Shown one piece after another: positions 22,103-37,908 of a stretch of 64,000 bases of DNA (positions within the stretch are counted from its first letter, which is position 1; every line of letters starts with the position of its first letter). The stretch lies in the NCBI GenBank assembly GCA_009869945.1, contig WIXG01000204.1, positions 1 through 64,000 on the forward strand, read 5' to 3'. The stretch comes from Mesaphorura yosii (lineage: Eukaryota > Arthropoda > Collembola > Poduromorpha > Tullbergiidae). Below the pieces are notes generated by a model. The model was given only the letters and a program-made list of their open reading frames with translations, had not been told where the DNA came from and did no database searches. A program made the position numbers and the translations under genes.

Positions 22103-25100
22103 AGATACGATTTTCAAATTTAAAGTGTAAAGTAAATGGAACTGGCGGACCATTTGAACTTGTATCAGTGTCAAATTTTGCAATACGTCGCAATAATATT
22201 TGCAAATAATGGCTTTCTAGAAAAGTGTCTTTCAAGTAGCGTGTAAACAAGCTTATCTTTTATACAAATCGTACTCATCATGCACGTGTATTTTTTGCAT
22301 TTTACATTTTATATTTAATAAAGACGCAGTACAATGTTTATAATGGATTTGAGGCTCATGGTTCATGATCACTGATCACTTGGTCGGTTATCGTTCATCT
22401 TTCTTGCTTTGCCTCGTTTCCCGGGGGCAGACACACTTGCATCGTGCTGCAGGCCTTCTTCCTCGTTAATCCCTCAATTTCACTGTTTAACAAAAGCTAA
22501 AAGTGAGAAGGAAGAGACGATAAAGATGAAATGGAAAAGGCCCATGACCCATTATCGCCGCTGCACTCGAGTCGAGTCGTGTTTACTACGTCGTAAAAAG
22601 TGTAAGACGAATCCCCAGACAAAATCCTTGAGGCAATCTGTGCAGCACCTCGCTCGCTCGCTCGTTGCTGTGCATGCTCGCGTACGAAGAGAACGTCGCC
22701 ACAACAGAAAACAGCTGAGTTCATGTCAGTCTCAGCTTTTCAATTTTTTGCGTTTTATGTTTCATCCTCGGCAGCATGCAGAAGAATCGGTTGCTGCTGA
22801 TTAGCTGGACGAAGGGAAGATGCTGCACAAAATAATAAACAGCAGCAGGTGTTCCGTGCTGCTCCAACCCCAGCTCGGCCTGGCCTCGGGATCTGCTGTT
22901 CTTGCGTCAAGTAAAAAGAAACGGGACCTTTTCTTTTTATTAATATTATTGAAGCCGTAGTAAACCCGGACAAAAAGGTACTTGAACTTGACGCGAGAGC
23001 GATGGAGCAAGCAGCTCGATTGCGTAACACAGAAGCTGAACACTTGCGGGTTGCGGTTGGCAAGGCCTTGGCAGCAGATTAGAGATTCGTGAGCAGTGCA
23101 TCGTAATCTTGGTCATGTCATCTCATCATCAACATCAACACAAAAGTCGGTGTGGTGTATTGCGAAGTAGGAAAGATCAACTTTACGAGCCCCTCTTTTT
23201 ATTGCATTTGTAAATAGGAATGGAAATCGTATCTTGATTGCACGATCTGCTCGACTTGGAATTATTTGCCTGGAAATATGATTCACTTTACTTGCTTTCT
23301 TTCCCGAGTCTGCTTGAGCCGAGCGTGTCATTTGTCATTGTCACCGTGTCAATCAATTTCTCTCATCTCGGCTTTCGCTTTTTTTTTTTTATCTCTGCTC
23401 TGTTTCTGTTTCGAGTTTAAGTTCGATTTTCCTCAGAATCCATTCGCTGCGTAGGATTTGTACGGTTTTGGCGATGAGATGCGATCGGATTGCGAGAACG
23501 AGGACAAGTGGCTGCTGTGCTGACTGCACACTTGGACTCGCTCAAATGTGCAATTTCATCGTGGAGCATTGTCAACATTTATGAGATTTCCTCGAAATGG
23601 AGAGAGAACATAGAACAGCAGTGCTTGTTTGCCGAGAGGATTGGACAAGTTGAAATACTCAGCCATGCGTTTGATCTTCTGCGTGTCTCATCCTTGCTCG
23701 GAGATCTTTGACAGCTTTTGATTGATTCGACATGAATCAAGCCAGGAATCACAACTGTAACAGCACGCACCGAAATAAATTGTATTCGAAATTTTGAAAT
23801 CGCACAAATCTCGTCGCAAAGCTCCCAAAATTGAGCACGTAAGAGGATAAGAATTGCATCGAGCATCACAAAAGACGACAACACCGAGTGTGCCAATGCC
23901 AAAGTTAGGCTCTTTTGTAAAGATAATTTTATTGCTTTGCTTTTACGTACACGGCAGTAATGAATAATGAGGCAGAGATTATAGCACCGTGCACAAGTAA
24001 ACTCTGCCGGCCAGAAGGAGAAATGGACTCTTCCGTTTCTTGTTTTTACTTCGCGTGGAAGTCTTGAGTCGTAAATCTGAATCTGGATGGACAGCACACG
24101 TGAACTCGTGAACAATCGAGCCTCTTAATCAGTGTACCACTTGTCCGCTCAGTGCAGTACTCCTTTCTTGCGATTGTTTCGAGTTAAGACGACACGATTA
24201 ATGAGGTACAAAACATGTACAAAGTTGAAAGACGCCTAACGCTAGTAATAAATACGAACCACTGGAACGAGGCAAGCTGAGATACTCATCAGCGAATAAC
24301 AAATCATCTCAAAGCACTTTCCATACTGCACATCGCATCGCACTGCTGATCGATCTCCACATCGACTCATGTCGTAAATGTTTCAGTACAGTACCGGAAG
24401 TTGTGCGAAAAAAGAAACAAAACCTACGGCTGTCCACAATTCCAGAAAAGAGACACACGTTTCAAACGAAAAGCCTTATGATTGATTGGGTGATTTCCTT
24501 CGACCATGGCTTCTCGTTTGGTTTGTGCTTTGTGGTAGCTTGGCTTCGGTTTTGATTTTGGTTTCCAATTCATCAATAATGCAATGTCAACGGTCGTCAT
24601 TTCGGTATTCAGTTCCGAATCGAGGCACATCCGACGTTCCTACTCGTAGCGCGTCGTTTGTTTGAGTGGTAATGTTGCTTTCTGTGAAGGCTGTAATTAG
24701 CATGCTTGTGTGACTTGCTTTCATGATGCACTTTCATTACAGTTTGAGAAAGAAAATACTTTAGCATGCGCATAATTGAATGCACAGGAAACTGGACAAG
24801 CAATCAGTGTATGACTTAACGACAAAGGCAATTATAACCTCAAAGAAAGCATCGCCGCGTACCGCGTGGAAAAATATTCCAAAGTCTGTTTGCTTTGATT
24901 CTTGGCAAGGAAATGAGAAGAGATCAAAAACGTAATTTCATTTTTTTAGAGTCCCAAGCGACAGGCAGGCCGAGGTCGGCGGAGAAAAATTAATCAAGTG
25001 CTTACAAGGAAATGAGAAGGAATTAAATTTTTATTCCAAACTTCTTTTATGGATTTTTATGCGACTGCTGCTTAAGTACCACACATTAATACGAGGAAAT

Positions 25101-27256
25101 GGCTTTCATAAAGCCATTTTGCGTGAAACAAGTGTACAGGCTGAGGCTGAACTTTGTCTAATTTCCTGGAGCAGTTTCTTCTTGAGGAGTTTATTTGCAA
25201 AGACCCCCAAGTCTGTCGCGTGTACTTAAATCCTCATTAAGATACTATGCACTTGCATAATTGAAACGGAGAAAATTGAAAATCATCAAAATAGTAGTGA
25301 AAAATGATGCAGACAGAAATCTCCAGGCAATGAACTTCAATTATGAGCGCGCGAACGAGAAAGTCTTCACTTCATTACAGTCAGTCGGAAAGATGACTTT
25401 CATCCTCTTGAGCAGGCCGGGCATGTCATAACAAATCATCTCAGTGATCTCAGACTTTTCATGCTCGGGGAAAGCGTATTCGACTTACGACTTATTCTTT
25501 CCGTGTGCATGTGTCCACGGACGACTGCGAGAGGAGATATCGTTGCGGGTCTCGCAGAGGGGACGTACAGCGCCACTGCGTGCACTTTCTCCACACCAAA
25601 GCGAAAGCATGCAGACTACGGATTGCAGAGGCAGAGCCAGGCACCATGTTTATTGCTTTCCTGATTCGAGTCTTGACTGGCGGAATACGGAATTAGGCTA
25701 GCATAACTGAACTTTGATTTATTGTTTATAATCAGTTACATTCAATAATGAACAGACAATTGTATACTCAAGGAAAAGATCATAGATCATAGTATAATAA
25801 TAATACGAGTAATGTGATGAATGTACGACCGTACAACACAAGTCACGTTAAATATCATCGCAGCATATTTGTAGAAATTAATCTAGCTATTTACAGTTTG
25901 TGTATTGAAACCATATTCTGAATCCAAGTGCCGGCCGGCCGCTTTCTCTTTCCTTTTCCCTTCAGCCTCCTTACTCTTACTTTTACTTTACTCTTAAGCT
26001 TAGCAATTACGTTAGTTAAGTTAAGCTACGGTACTTGCATTGTATTGTAATTTACGATAACAGGATTTTAAATAGAATTAATCAACATTTAACTCTTGCT
26101 CTGTTTGCTGCTCCGTGTTTTGATTGCTTTCTGTTTCGGGGTAAATCACACTTTTGCTTGCCTCTCACGTAAGGTAATGCCATATAAGGTAGCAGAGGGA
26201 CCGGAGCAGGCCCGGTAAGGTAATTGGTAATTAGTAGCTAGCAAAAGTTTTGATATCCGCAAGATCATCCATCACTCTCATTCACACGACATGCATCAGA
26301 ACCAGACGTCGGCCGGTCCTAACCAGATAACAACTCGTAATCTTAGTGAATGAATAACAACATAATCTTTGCACATGGCATCTGCTAATGCATCGAGAGA
26401 TATGCACGCTCGTTTGAATCACATCACACGTGTTTGTCATCGTCAATCCACCCACCCACAAGTACAAGTAACAAGTACACAACAGTCACGCAGCAGCAGC
26501 AGCTAGAGGACAATATTGCCAAACTACGTGTAGCCTACGAATCTGGAGACAAGCAGCAGCAGCGGAGCGAGAGCAGCAATTCGTTCAGGGGACTCGTCGC
26601 ACTTTTCAGAAAGTGGAGATGGAGACTGGAAATAGTAAAATAAGACTTTATTGGAAAGTTTCGAGACTAGGACCCCGCAATAAACACTCGGTCTCAGCCA
26701 CCTTGACCACCGCCGATGATTATGTTCGTGAATATAAAACGCTACATTCTCACTACAATTTGTATTACTGAACGACTACTGACTCGAGAGTTATAATCAT
26801 CGCCCTTCGTCTCCTCTCACACCGTGCGTTCGTGCTGTAGATCGACTACGTGCTTCGTCACAGAAATACTCTTTAGCCTTAGCATGTAAATTATCCTTAA
26901 TTAGAAGAATACATTTTCAAGTGACTGTCAGAGTCGGAGTTGTCGGTGTCCGGAGTGAAGGACACGGGCTGGGAGTCGGACGCCCGAAACTAGCCAAGAT
27001 TACGAACGCGCCCGGTTACGATAATGTACATAGTAATAATATTAATAACAAAGTAGTTCCTGCTCTGACTACGTTCACTGGCCGTCGTCCTTCGACGACG
27101 TGCTGGTCGCTGATTTGCCCTGCTTTGCTACAGTTTAGTTATTTGTGTCTGGATCTTCTCTCTTCCTACTGTGTACGGTGTACGGTTAATGTTGTCGGTA
27201 ACGTAATAAGTAGTTAGTAGTTAATAATTGTTTAGTAATAGGTTAATAATAGCGTT
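22103..27256. other. Intergenic, about 5.2 kb, with Syt1 3' UTR
   Basis: No coding exon is supported. The left end holds the 3' UTR of the BH3-like gene (AATAAA near 22317). The right end should hold the synaptotagmin 3' UTR: a minus-strand AATAAA lies near 26647-26652, implying about 0.6 kb. Between them is AT-rich DNA with short T tracts and small CAG runs (around 26490-26570). Confidence 0.5.
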
Positions 27257-30291
<3,035 letters not shown>

Positions 30292-33200
30292 TCGGGCGTG
30301 CACAGTGCAGCAGGTGTGGACTTCGGGTTCGGGCCTCCTTGTGCCTTCTCAGCGCTTGCTCAGTGCCCACGCACGTGTTCACTACTCATTGCCCTCAAGT
30401 TCTGTGGACGAAGCACCAACAGCACCAATTAGTCACAATTAACGAGAAAACTTACTAAATTCACTGCAGATTGCGAGCAGGACTGCATATTGCAATAGCG
30501 CACCAGCCTATTCTGAGCACTGCACAGTACGAGTGTGTGTCCGTGACAGAGCAGACTCGCGAAAGACGAGAAGAAAGTATTGGGGGGAAATATTGATCGC
30601 CCGACAATAATCGCATCGCTTCGCACAGCAGCAGCGAGAGCCTCAGAGCAGCAGCGTAGCTTTGGAGCGTAGCTCTGCTGCCGTGGCTTTTACTTGTGGT
30701 AGTAGAGTAAAAGTCTGGCCTACTTTCTCCGCCATGCCGTGCCTCAAACGCTTAGACCGAATGTGGATATATATAGACTGCCAAGGTTTATATATAACGA
30801 CACTTGGACTTGGTCTTGCTCTCTCTTAGTGCTCTCTGTCCTACTACCTCCTTAATGTGCCTCAGCATTCCTGCTTGGGCTGCTCCACTCCCTTTTTCTT
30901 TCCGAATACTTTCATACCTGCCTCTCTGCCTCGGTCTTTATTGCCATCATTTGGCACTCGCACTCGCACTGCTGTTGCTTCCTTCTGAACCTCGCTCACA
31001 TTGCTTTCACTGTCTCAGCACTGCACGGAACAATTTAACGACTCCGACTTTATTGTTGCCGCCAAGTTGCTTTTGCTTTTCTTGGAAACACGGCTTTCAC
31101 GGTGCGAATCATTTGACACAGCTAAAACGGCTGAAGGCACGAACTGGTGATTGGCGATGGGCGACCAGGATGCCTTTGCGCGTTTCCTGGCCACCAGACT
31201 GGAAAATGATTTCTTCCTCCTTCCTCAATCTCAAATGCTAAATGCCCATGCTGAGAATGCTGACGACTGCTAACTCGCTGAGTTGCTGCTTTTGGTTTGG
31301 CGTTGGAGCCTTTTGTCTCTGTTGTGGTATCGCAGTCTCAGCCGAGGCCTCAGGTAGCAGCAGCACTAAGGCTTTACGTGAGCCAAGGCGTAGGAAGAAT
31401 GTGCCCGCATTGTGATTGACTCGAAAACCGCAGCCGCTCAACAAGTTGTTAATTAGCGTTTATTACGAGTGCGGTTTCGGGTTTTAATTTATGTTTATGC
31501 TACTGGCAAGTGTGCGACAGTAATATCAACTCAACGGGAGTTTAGCATCCGCCCTTTGGCACAAGCTTCTACGCTCTACGCGAGTCTGAGTATGAGTCAA
31601 TGTGCATTTCAGAGCGTTAGCGTGTGCATTGCATTTACGCTAATTGGTAGCAGCCGTAGTTGTGCAAATTAATGAGTGTCAAGTCCAAGCATCAGCAACT
31701 CATTCGGCAACTCGGCGCCAATATCATCGCACTGCTGCAGGCCGATCGCCACGCTAATTAAGAACCACAGTGCGCTGCACTGTGGTTCGAGCATTGAGCC
31801 GAGCATACAATTGACATGGGTAATTAAATAATAGCGCTGATACACGATGTTCGTTTCCAGGAAAGCAACATCATATTGAGACTTAGAATACAATGACAAC
31901 CAGGCCCAGTTAAATTAAGCGCCCGAGCGCATTGTGTCGGATGGCAATGACTTAATTTGCATGGAACCTTCGGGGAATGCGGGTGCTAGTTTCATGTTTC
32001 GTGAATGAAAATGATGAGCCGTCTTTTTCTGCCTTTTGTTTATATTACGCTAACTGCATGTTTCATGGAAAAAATTCAAGGCGCTAGGGCACTGGATGAC
32101 AAGTATTTCAATGTCAGACGCGTTCGAAATTAATTAAGCTCTAGTTCGAGTCAATTTCATATTTGCCTATTGCCTTCATTGTAAAATACATAAAGCTGTC
32201 CTACAAACTCAATTTTGTGTTATCCGAAATGTGGAGTAGAGCAAAATGCGAAATATTCCAAAATTAGTCAGCCTGATGCCAAAGGAAGTTGGGAATTTCA
32301 ATTTTTGCAGTTTGTTCTCGCGTTGCGAAAATGAATGACCATTCAGCGTTCAACCACATTTTGTTCAATGAGACGTTGGACACTGAAGGACAGTTATTAG
32401 CGCTTGTGTTCGTGAATATTTATGCTTGATCCTGGACTTACGTTACTTTTTTGCCCGCCGTGTCCTCCGTCAATCTCAGGCGGTCACAAAAATTAAGACA
32501 CCGCGATGATGGACCTAAGCAGTGTCGCTGGGCCGAACCGAATCACACTGAACAGAGCAACTTATTTTTTTCACTAGGGCACTTACTTCATGAATAAAAA
32601 GAAATTAGAGTGTGCGGGTTAAAGTCGGAATCGAATTAAGCCCTGTATATGGAGTCACTCCATTTTCTATTCCACTCCCAGAAAGTCGAGTCGAGCACTC
32701 GCAAACCAAATCATTCATCATCAAATGCTTTTGGACTTGCTTTCTCTGCGAAAGTACGTGCAGAGTGAAAGCAATACAAATACAAGGCAGACTTGGCTGC
32801 TGCTGCCTTGTGCATAATACATGGCCAGACGTGGTCGTGTGTGCCTGAATGGCCCATGCTGCTGCTGCTGCAGTGCAGCTATAGACGCGTATACACCTAT
32901 TTATCTCTATTAGGCAGTACGGCCACAGCGCGGCAGGGCGAGGAAGGCAGTGTGGCTCTCGGGGCCATGTGGGTGAACGGTGAAAGCATTCGCTTATGCC
33001 AGGTTCAAGGAGGGGTCCACATTCCGCGGCTCGTACTTTACATGCACTGTGGCCACAGCCACAGCGTGAGCATACGTGCACTTAACTTACCCGGAATTCC
33101 CATTACAAGTTCGATTACGCGTGCTGCGCTCCTTAATTACTGTAATCACCACAGAGTGGGAGACTTGCCGCCCGCTCGAATATTCTAACTTACGTTTCGA

Positions 33201-34893
33201 GACTACAGCCGCGTCAGGCGCTCAGGTGGACAGAAACCGTCTTCGAATCTTCTTGAGAAATTCCTTGATTAATTTCCAGCCTCGAATTCAGAGAAACTTA
33301 GAGATCACAATTGTGAAGCCACTTTTTCGGTGCGAGTGCGAGGCTGATCCGCACGGCAGAGTAAATCAATATCAGACGAAGAAACACGGGCGATGAGATC
33401 AGTTGATGACCATGGCCATGAGAGCGGAGGAGCGGAGGACTGCTGCGTTATGGCCTGTGTGTGGTTGTGACTGGAGTGAGTTGGGTGTTGTTCCAGGCAG
33501 GCAGGCAGGCAAGAGAAAAACCAACCATGGGCTCCGTCTCCTTCTCATTCACATTCGCCAACTGAGCGACTCGTAGACTGGAGGCATTGAGTCCGCAGTT
33601 TACATGCGCCAACTTTCTCCATTCAACCTTCTGCCATCTCTTTGCCATTCATCCCAATGCCAAACTACTTGTGTGTGGTATTGAGTGCGTCAACGTCAAC
33701 ATGTTTTGATGCTGCCCCTCTCCATTCTCCATATGCACGGCCGAGCCCGAGTCTCTTGGCTCTCAGGCAGCCATTGACGTAATACTCCCGTCTTGTCCGC
33801 CGTAATGCATGGCTGGCATGAACACGAACCTGTAATTACACCGATTTCAAAACAGGACCAGCACGCGAATTCCATTCCCTTCGCTCTCCAGCGTCAAGCC
33901 ATCATTATTACATGCGTTGAGTGGCTGACCTGTTGAGTAACAGAGTCAATAATGGCTTAATTGCCGTCGCAGTAGCAGCAACACCTTCCCTTCTGGCCTG
34001 GTACTCTGATATCTCTGCCCGCTCCATGTCTCACTTGTCCAGTGGCAGGTCCAGTTTCCATCCAGATTCCCGTTTTTACAGACCCGGCATCACGATTCAA
34101 GGTCAACGCATTAGGAGATTAAATATCCATTAAACAACTGCGCAGCGACCGACCAAATGTCAATTGTTTCCAAGAACCGCAACCACAGAGCAGCGCAGAA
34201 CAGAACAGAGACAGGCTCGGAGAAGATGCGAATCTGTTGATTCATAAACGTAATTAATGTGTAACTCGATCTGGACCAGAAGCGAAATGAGACCGCGAAC
34301 GAGAAGTGCTCTTTAAATAAACGGGACACAAAACGCAGAGTTGTTTGCCTTCGAGCTGGATATTTTTGGTTCCTGTGGCCGTGCCTTGTCTCTTATTCGC
34401 CTTTCTTGTGTGTTTTCTCGATAAATACCAAGTGGACCATGATCTCGTACGTGATGTCAATCGCAAGAGAATAAAAACCCACGCACACTTGTTGCTGCAT
34501 TCTACTCTGCTTTCGCCCTCGTTTTCCGTCTCCTTTTTCTGCAGATTTCATTGCGGAGAGAATGCGGTTGAGCGCTGAGTGCCTGGCTTATTAATAAAAA
34601 TGACTCGAAATAGAACTCAGCTTAGGGATTTTAGCTCTGAGCCTTGAGATAATCCTAATTACATCGGAAATCCTGATAAAATCTGTCCCGGTACTTCTTC
34701 CAGTCGCCACGCCGCGGCCCACTATTTCCTATTGCACTCAAAACATTGGGCCAGAATGATTGAGTTAGTCTGAACATGGATTATTGGCTGAATCTGATTT
34801 ATTTTTTGATCAAAGCTTAAAGTATTGATTATAAGTTTCATGCACTGCAGAAAACTCTAAAACTAACATTACATGCTTTAATGAAATACATTA
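30292..34893. other. Intergenic, about 4.6 kb
   Basis: No coding exon is supported. The left part is the Syt1 upstream region. Pyrimidine-rich stretches at 30820-31100 create long hydrophobic chance frames. Near 33497 there is a short GGCA tetranucleotide run. The right end contains a minus-strand AATAAA near 34799 that suits the 3' end of GINS1. Confidence 0.5.
30787..30797 (-). promoter_or_regulatory. TATA-like element upstream of Syt1
   Basis: On the minus strand this reads TTATATATAAA, about 500 bp upstream of the Syt1 start codon. A second TATATATA lies 12 bp away at 30767-30775. The position suits a core promoter for a 5' UTR exon of Syt1, but no start site is proven and the element could equally serve the plus strand. 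Confidence 0.25.
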
Positions 34894-35874
34894 TTAGAAT
34901 CTAGTGAAATCTTTTTTAAGATTTGCCTTGTGGATTCGAACCACACCTAATTTGAACAGGAGTTCAAAGTGCTCGCTAGGAAGCGCTTGTATTGAACCGG
35001 CGAGCAGGTTGATATCATTGCCATCCTCCGATACAATTTCCCAATCTCGCAGCACGTCCACCTGCAATCAACATTTTAGTGATTTAAATTATTTCTGGAC
35101 TCTTGGATCACACCAACTAAGAAGCACAATGCCGCCCTTGTCATTTGCTTTACCTGGACCATGTGGGTTTTTAAAGGCTGCCACATCGAGGTCAGGTCCA
35201 GGCCTTCATCGCCTATACTACGCATGTAATTAGACAGCAGCCGACTGTAGTTGAAGAAGTATTGAAGATCTTGCTCTGTGGAATTCCTGTTAATAAATTG
35301 CGGGAGCGTGGCCCCGTAATACCATCTTGATCGACGAAGCTTGGCTAGTCGAATGTATCTGTGAACAGTGAATGTGTTATCATTATCATACTGCAAGAAT
35401 ATGCTATGAGCAAGGGCAGGGAATGCAGTGGAGGGCATACATATACGCGAGCATCACACGGATTTGATATTCCATCACCGCATGTCTGAATTTTACGATT
35501 GGTACCAGCGCCCGAGAAGTTTCCGGACTTATCAGCGACCTGAAATGAAGATATTGTAAACCCAACGAAGTTCAAAATTGAATGTACACTGATATGGAGA
35601 GGTGCACGCAGTCCGAATTGTCAGGCACAGCGGCAAAGCGTTGAAGTTCACTTACGCGTCCTTCGTGTTTTTCTTGTATAAATACGTCAGCTGGGCAGCC
35701 ATGGTCAGAATGGTCCTTCGCTAGAAAACAATGCAGTCCACTAAATTCTAATGTAGGCGTAAACTCGTCTAGTCTATGTGGCAGTTTGAGACTTACGTTG
35801 AAGATGGGCACCTCTCGGCGGGTGGTTTCCCTTACGTCCCTGATGAGTTCTCTACCTCGAGCCGAGAATTCCAT
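34894..35874 (-). CDS. Psf1: GINS complex subunit 1 (Psf1)
   Basis: Five exons (35874-35797, 35720-35656, 35539-35441, 35358-35154, 35061-34894) join in frame to 204 residues, close to the usual 196 or so. Landmarks of Psf1 are present: the N-terminal GRELIRDVRETTRREVPIFN, the helix ALVPIVKFRHAVMEYQIRVM, then LRRSRWYYGATLP, then FFNYSRLLSNYMRSIGDEG and the GLDLTSMWQPLK segment before the small C-terminal B domain (VDVLRDWEIVSEDG, ending LKKDFTRF). Psf1 is one of four GINS subunits; GINS joins Cdc45 and Mcm2-7 to form the CMG helicase that opens DNA during replication in the nucleus. The start is the in-frame ATG at 35874. It lies head-to-head with fuzzy, with 470 bp between the two start codons. 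Confidence 0.93.
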
Positions 35875-36344
35875 TTCGGTGAAATTCAAAACGTGGGGAG
35901 TTGATTAGAAAACGTAAATTTGTTCCCGTATTTGGAGCAGGCACATGTACGTCTGTATGTCTGCATCCAAATAAAGAAGATAAAGCGGCGCCTGCCTCCT
36001 TCCTATTCAAGTGAAACGGAGACAAGGATTTCACATAAGTCAACAAGTTTTGAGTGTACAGCTGTGAGTGGTAGCAATTCGTTCACAATTGGACGTGCAG
36101 TGCAGTCTGCTAAAATACAATGTATAATTAAAATTCAGTGCGACAATAATTAGCTAACTGTAAAGGTAGGGCGCAGTTACTGAATCAATGAAGTGCCAGT
36201 GTCAGGAGTACGGAGTATTATATTGGTAAGTAACACTTTAACGTGACCACAAGCAGTAAAATGTTAACAACTCCAAGTAATACTCATCACCACTCTTTTA
36301 TTGCCCACTTCAGTTCGTGCATCGTTGAGATTTAATTGGCGGGC
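35875..36344. promoter_or_regulatory. Shared divergent promoter region, Psf1/fuzzy
   Basis: This 470 bp separates the start codons of the minus-strand Psf1 gene and the plus-strand fuzzy gene, so both promoters and 5' leaders must fit in or near it. I see no clear TATA box. GTAAGT-like donors near 36226 hint at a spliced leader. Confidence 0.5.
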
Positions 36345-37908
36345 ATGGCTGGCTACCTCATTTGCGTTGATAAAGAGAGTGGAGTTCCAATCTTCGCCAG
36401 AAAACTCGGTGACATCCCACACGTAAGTTAAAATTAGTGAAAGTTTATGGTTGAGCACACTAATAAACGAATTCATTTCCGGTTGGCCGGTATAATTTCA
36501 GATGGAGTCGCCCATCGCCGCTTCGCTGAATGGAGTTCGTATCTTTGGCCGTGCTCAAGGCGTTGAACTACTCTCAACACTCACGGAAAATGCACGCTTC
36601 CTCTGGCGCGATTACCGAGACAAGTAAAGACGTCAAAATTTTTTGATGTAAAAGAATTAAGAGTGATGTATTGTGTACAACTTTGAATTGCAGGATCACG
36701 TTGATATTTGGCGGAACCGATGACACGGGTTCAGAACTTCACTTGAATCGGATGCTTGACAATATTTTCTTCGCCATGGCGTTCCACATTGGGTTGGATA
36801 ATCTGCTTAGGCCCAGTTCACTGGACCGTCTTCGGAGGCAAATGAGAGTAAGCGATTTTTAAAACTTGGCTGCTAACTGAAGCTATCAAATTAACTCGTA
36901 ACTATTTTAATTACTGAATATTACAGTTTGCGTATCCCACTATTGACAAAATCCTTCATGGACTTCGTCCTACTGAACTGACAATGTACTTCAGTGACTT
37001 AACCTCCTGTGTGGACACACAATTTCACTCCATGCAAACTCAAGCCAAAGCAAAATCATTTCTCATGTCTGTTGTGCAAAATCTTGACGTTGTCCACGCT
37101 GTGCTTTATTCCGTGTGTACTGTGCTGTCAACAACACCAAAGTGGAGTGAAATAAACCTAAGTGATCGAATCCTGATTGGGTTGGCGACTCAAGGCGTTG
37201 TGTTCACGGACAACGACGAGTGTGTTGTAGAAATACCAGCTTATCTTCCGAAGTCAGACCCTGACGTAAGCTTCAGATTTCATTCTAATGTATTGGTCAT
37301 TGTAACTATTGAAGCTAGAGCTTTGATCGAATCTTTTTCTATAGACTCCGCTCCGTCTCGTCGTAATCTTGTGCTCTTCAACGCTTCGCATCAGCATCCT
37401 CTGCGGTCGTTCTCCGGACATTCAGTTCGTGCGTTCTGAAGCGGTGAAAATCTTAAAGAATACGGAAGCCATTCAGCAGCTGAGCCTAAGCGTAGTATCG
37501 CCACCTCGGAAGTTGTTTAACGCTCACCATCACGTGCAGGGGTTTCTCATCCGAAATACCCACGATCGAGTCTGCGCGTTCGCCATCTTTCCTGAGTCTG
37601 ATGATCCCACAGCTTCTTCCTCAGGCTCGAACCGTGTAGTTCAGAAGCTGGAGGGGCTCCGAATCTTCTTTCGCAATATCGTGCCTGACGTCTTTCCGTG
37701 GACTCCTGCACACACGCCTGGACTGGCAACTCACGGCTCCCGCCCCAAAGAGTCCATATGGTCATCACAGTTTCACCGGTGTCACGCGATCAAATTTGGC
37801 CCGTATCAGCTGTTCGTGATGTACGACGTCTCCATTTCACAGACTGTCATGCGAAAGTCCACTGCTCAACTGTTTCGTGATGTGCTCCGTGATCGGGCCC
37901 TCAAGTAA
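36345..37908 (+). CDS. fuz: Fuzzy planar cell polarity effector
   Basis: Five exons (36345-36422, 36502-36623, 36694-36847, 36927-37265, 37345-37908) join in frame to 418 residues, the same length as human FUZ. The N-terminus MAGYLICVDKESGVPIFARK followed by SLNGVRIFG, ENARFLWRDYRDKITLIFGG and LDNIFFAMAFHIGLDNL is the first longin domain of the family. Two further longin-like parts follow, containing VVQNLDVVHAVLYSVCTVLS and TPLRLVVILCSSTLRISILC. With Inturned and WDPCP, Fuzzy forms the CPLANE complex that acts as an exchange factor for Rab23 and Rsg1 and supports ciliogenesis and planar polarity of epithelial hairs. The first coding exon is short (26 codons) and easily missed. An ATTAAA signal lies at 38061. 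The spacing to Psf1 suggests a bidirectional promoter. Confidence 0.92.

Noticed and set aside
30804-31241. A 145-codon hydrophobic Leu-rich frame
   Set aside because: The hydrophobicity comes from a pyrimidine-rich DNA tract; no matching exons or conserved features.
32605-33081. A 158-codon minus-strand Cys/Ala-rich frame
   Set aside because: Irregular composition, no signal peptide and no domain; probably chance.
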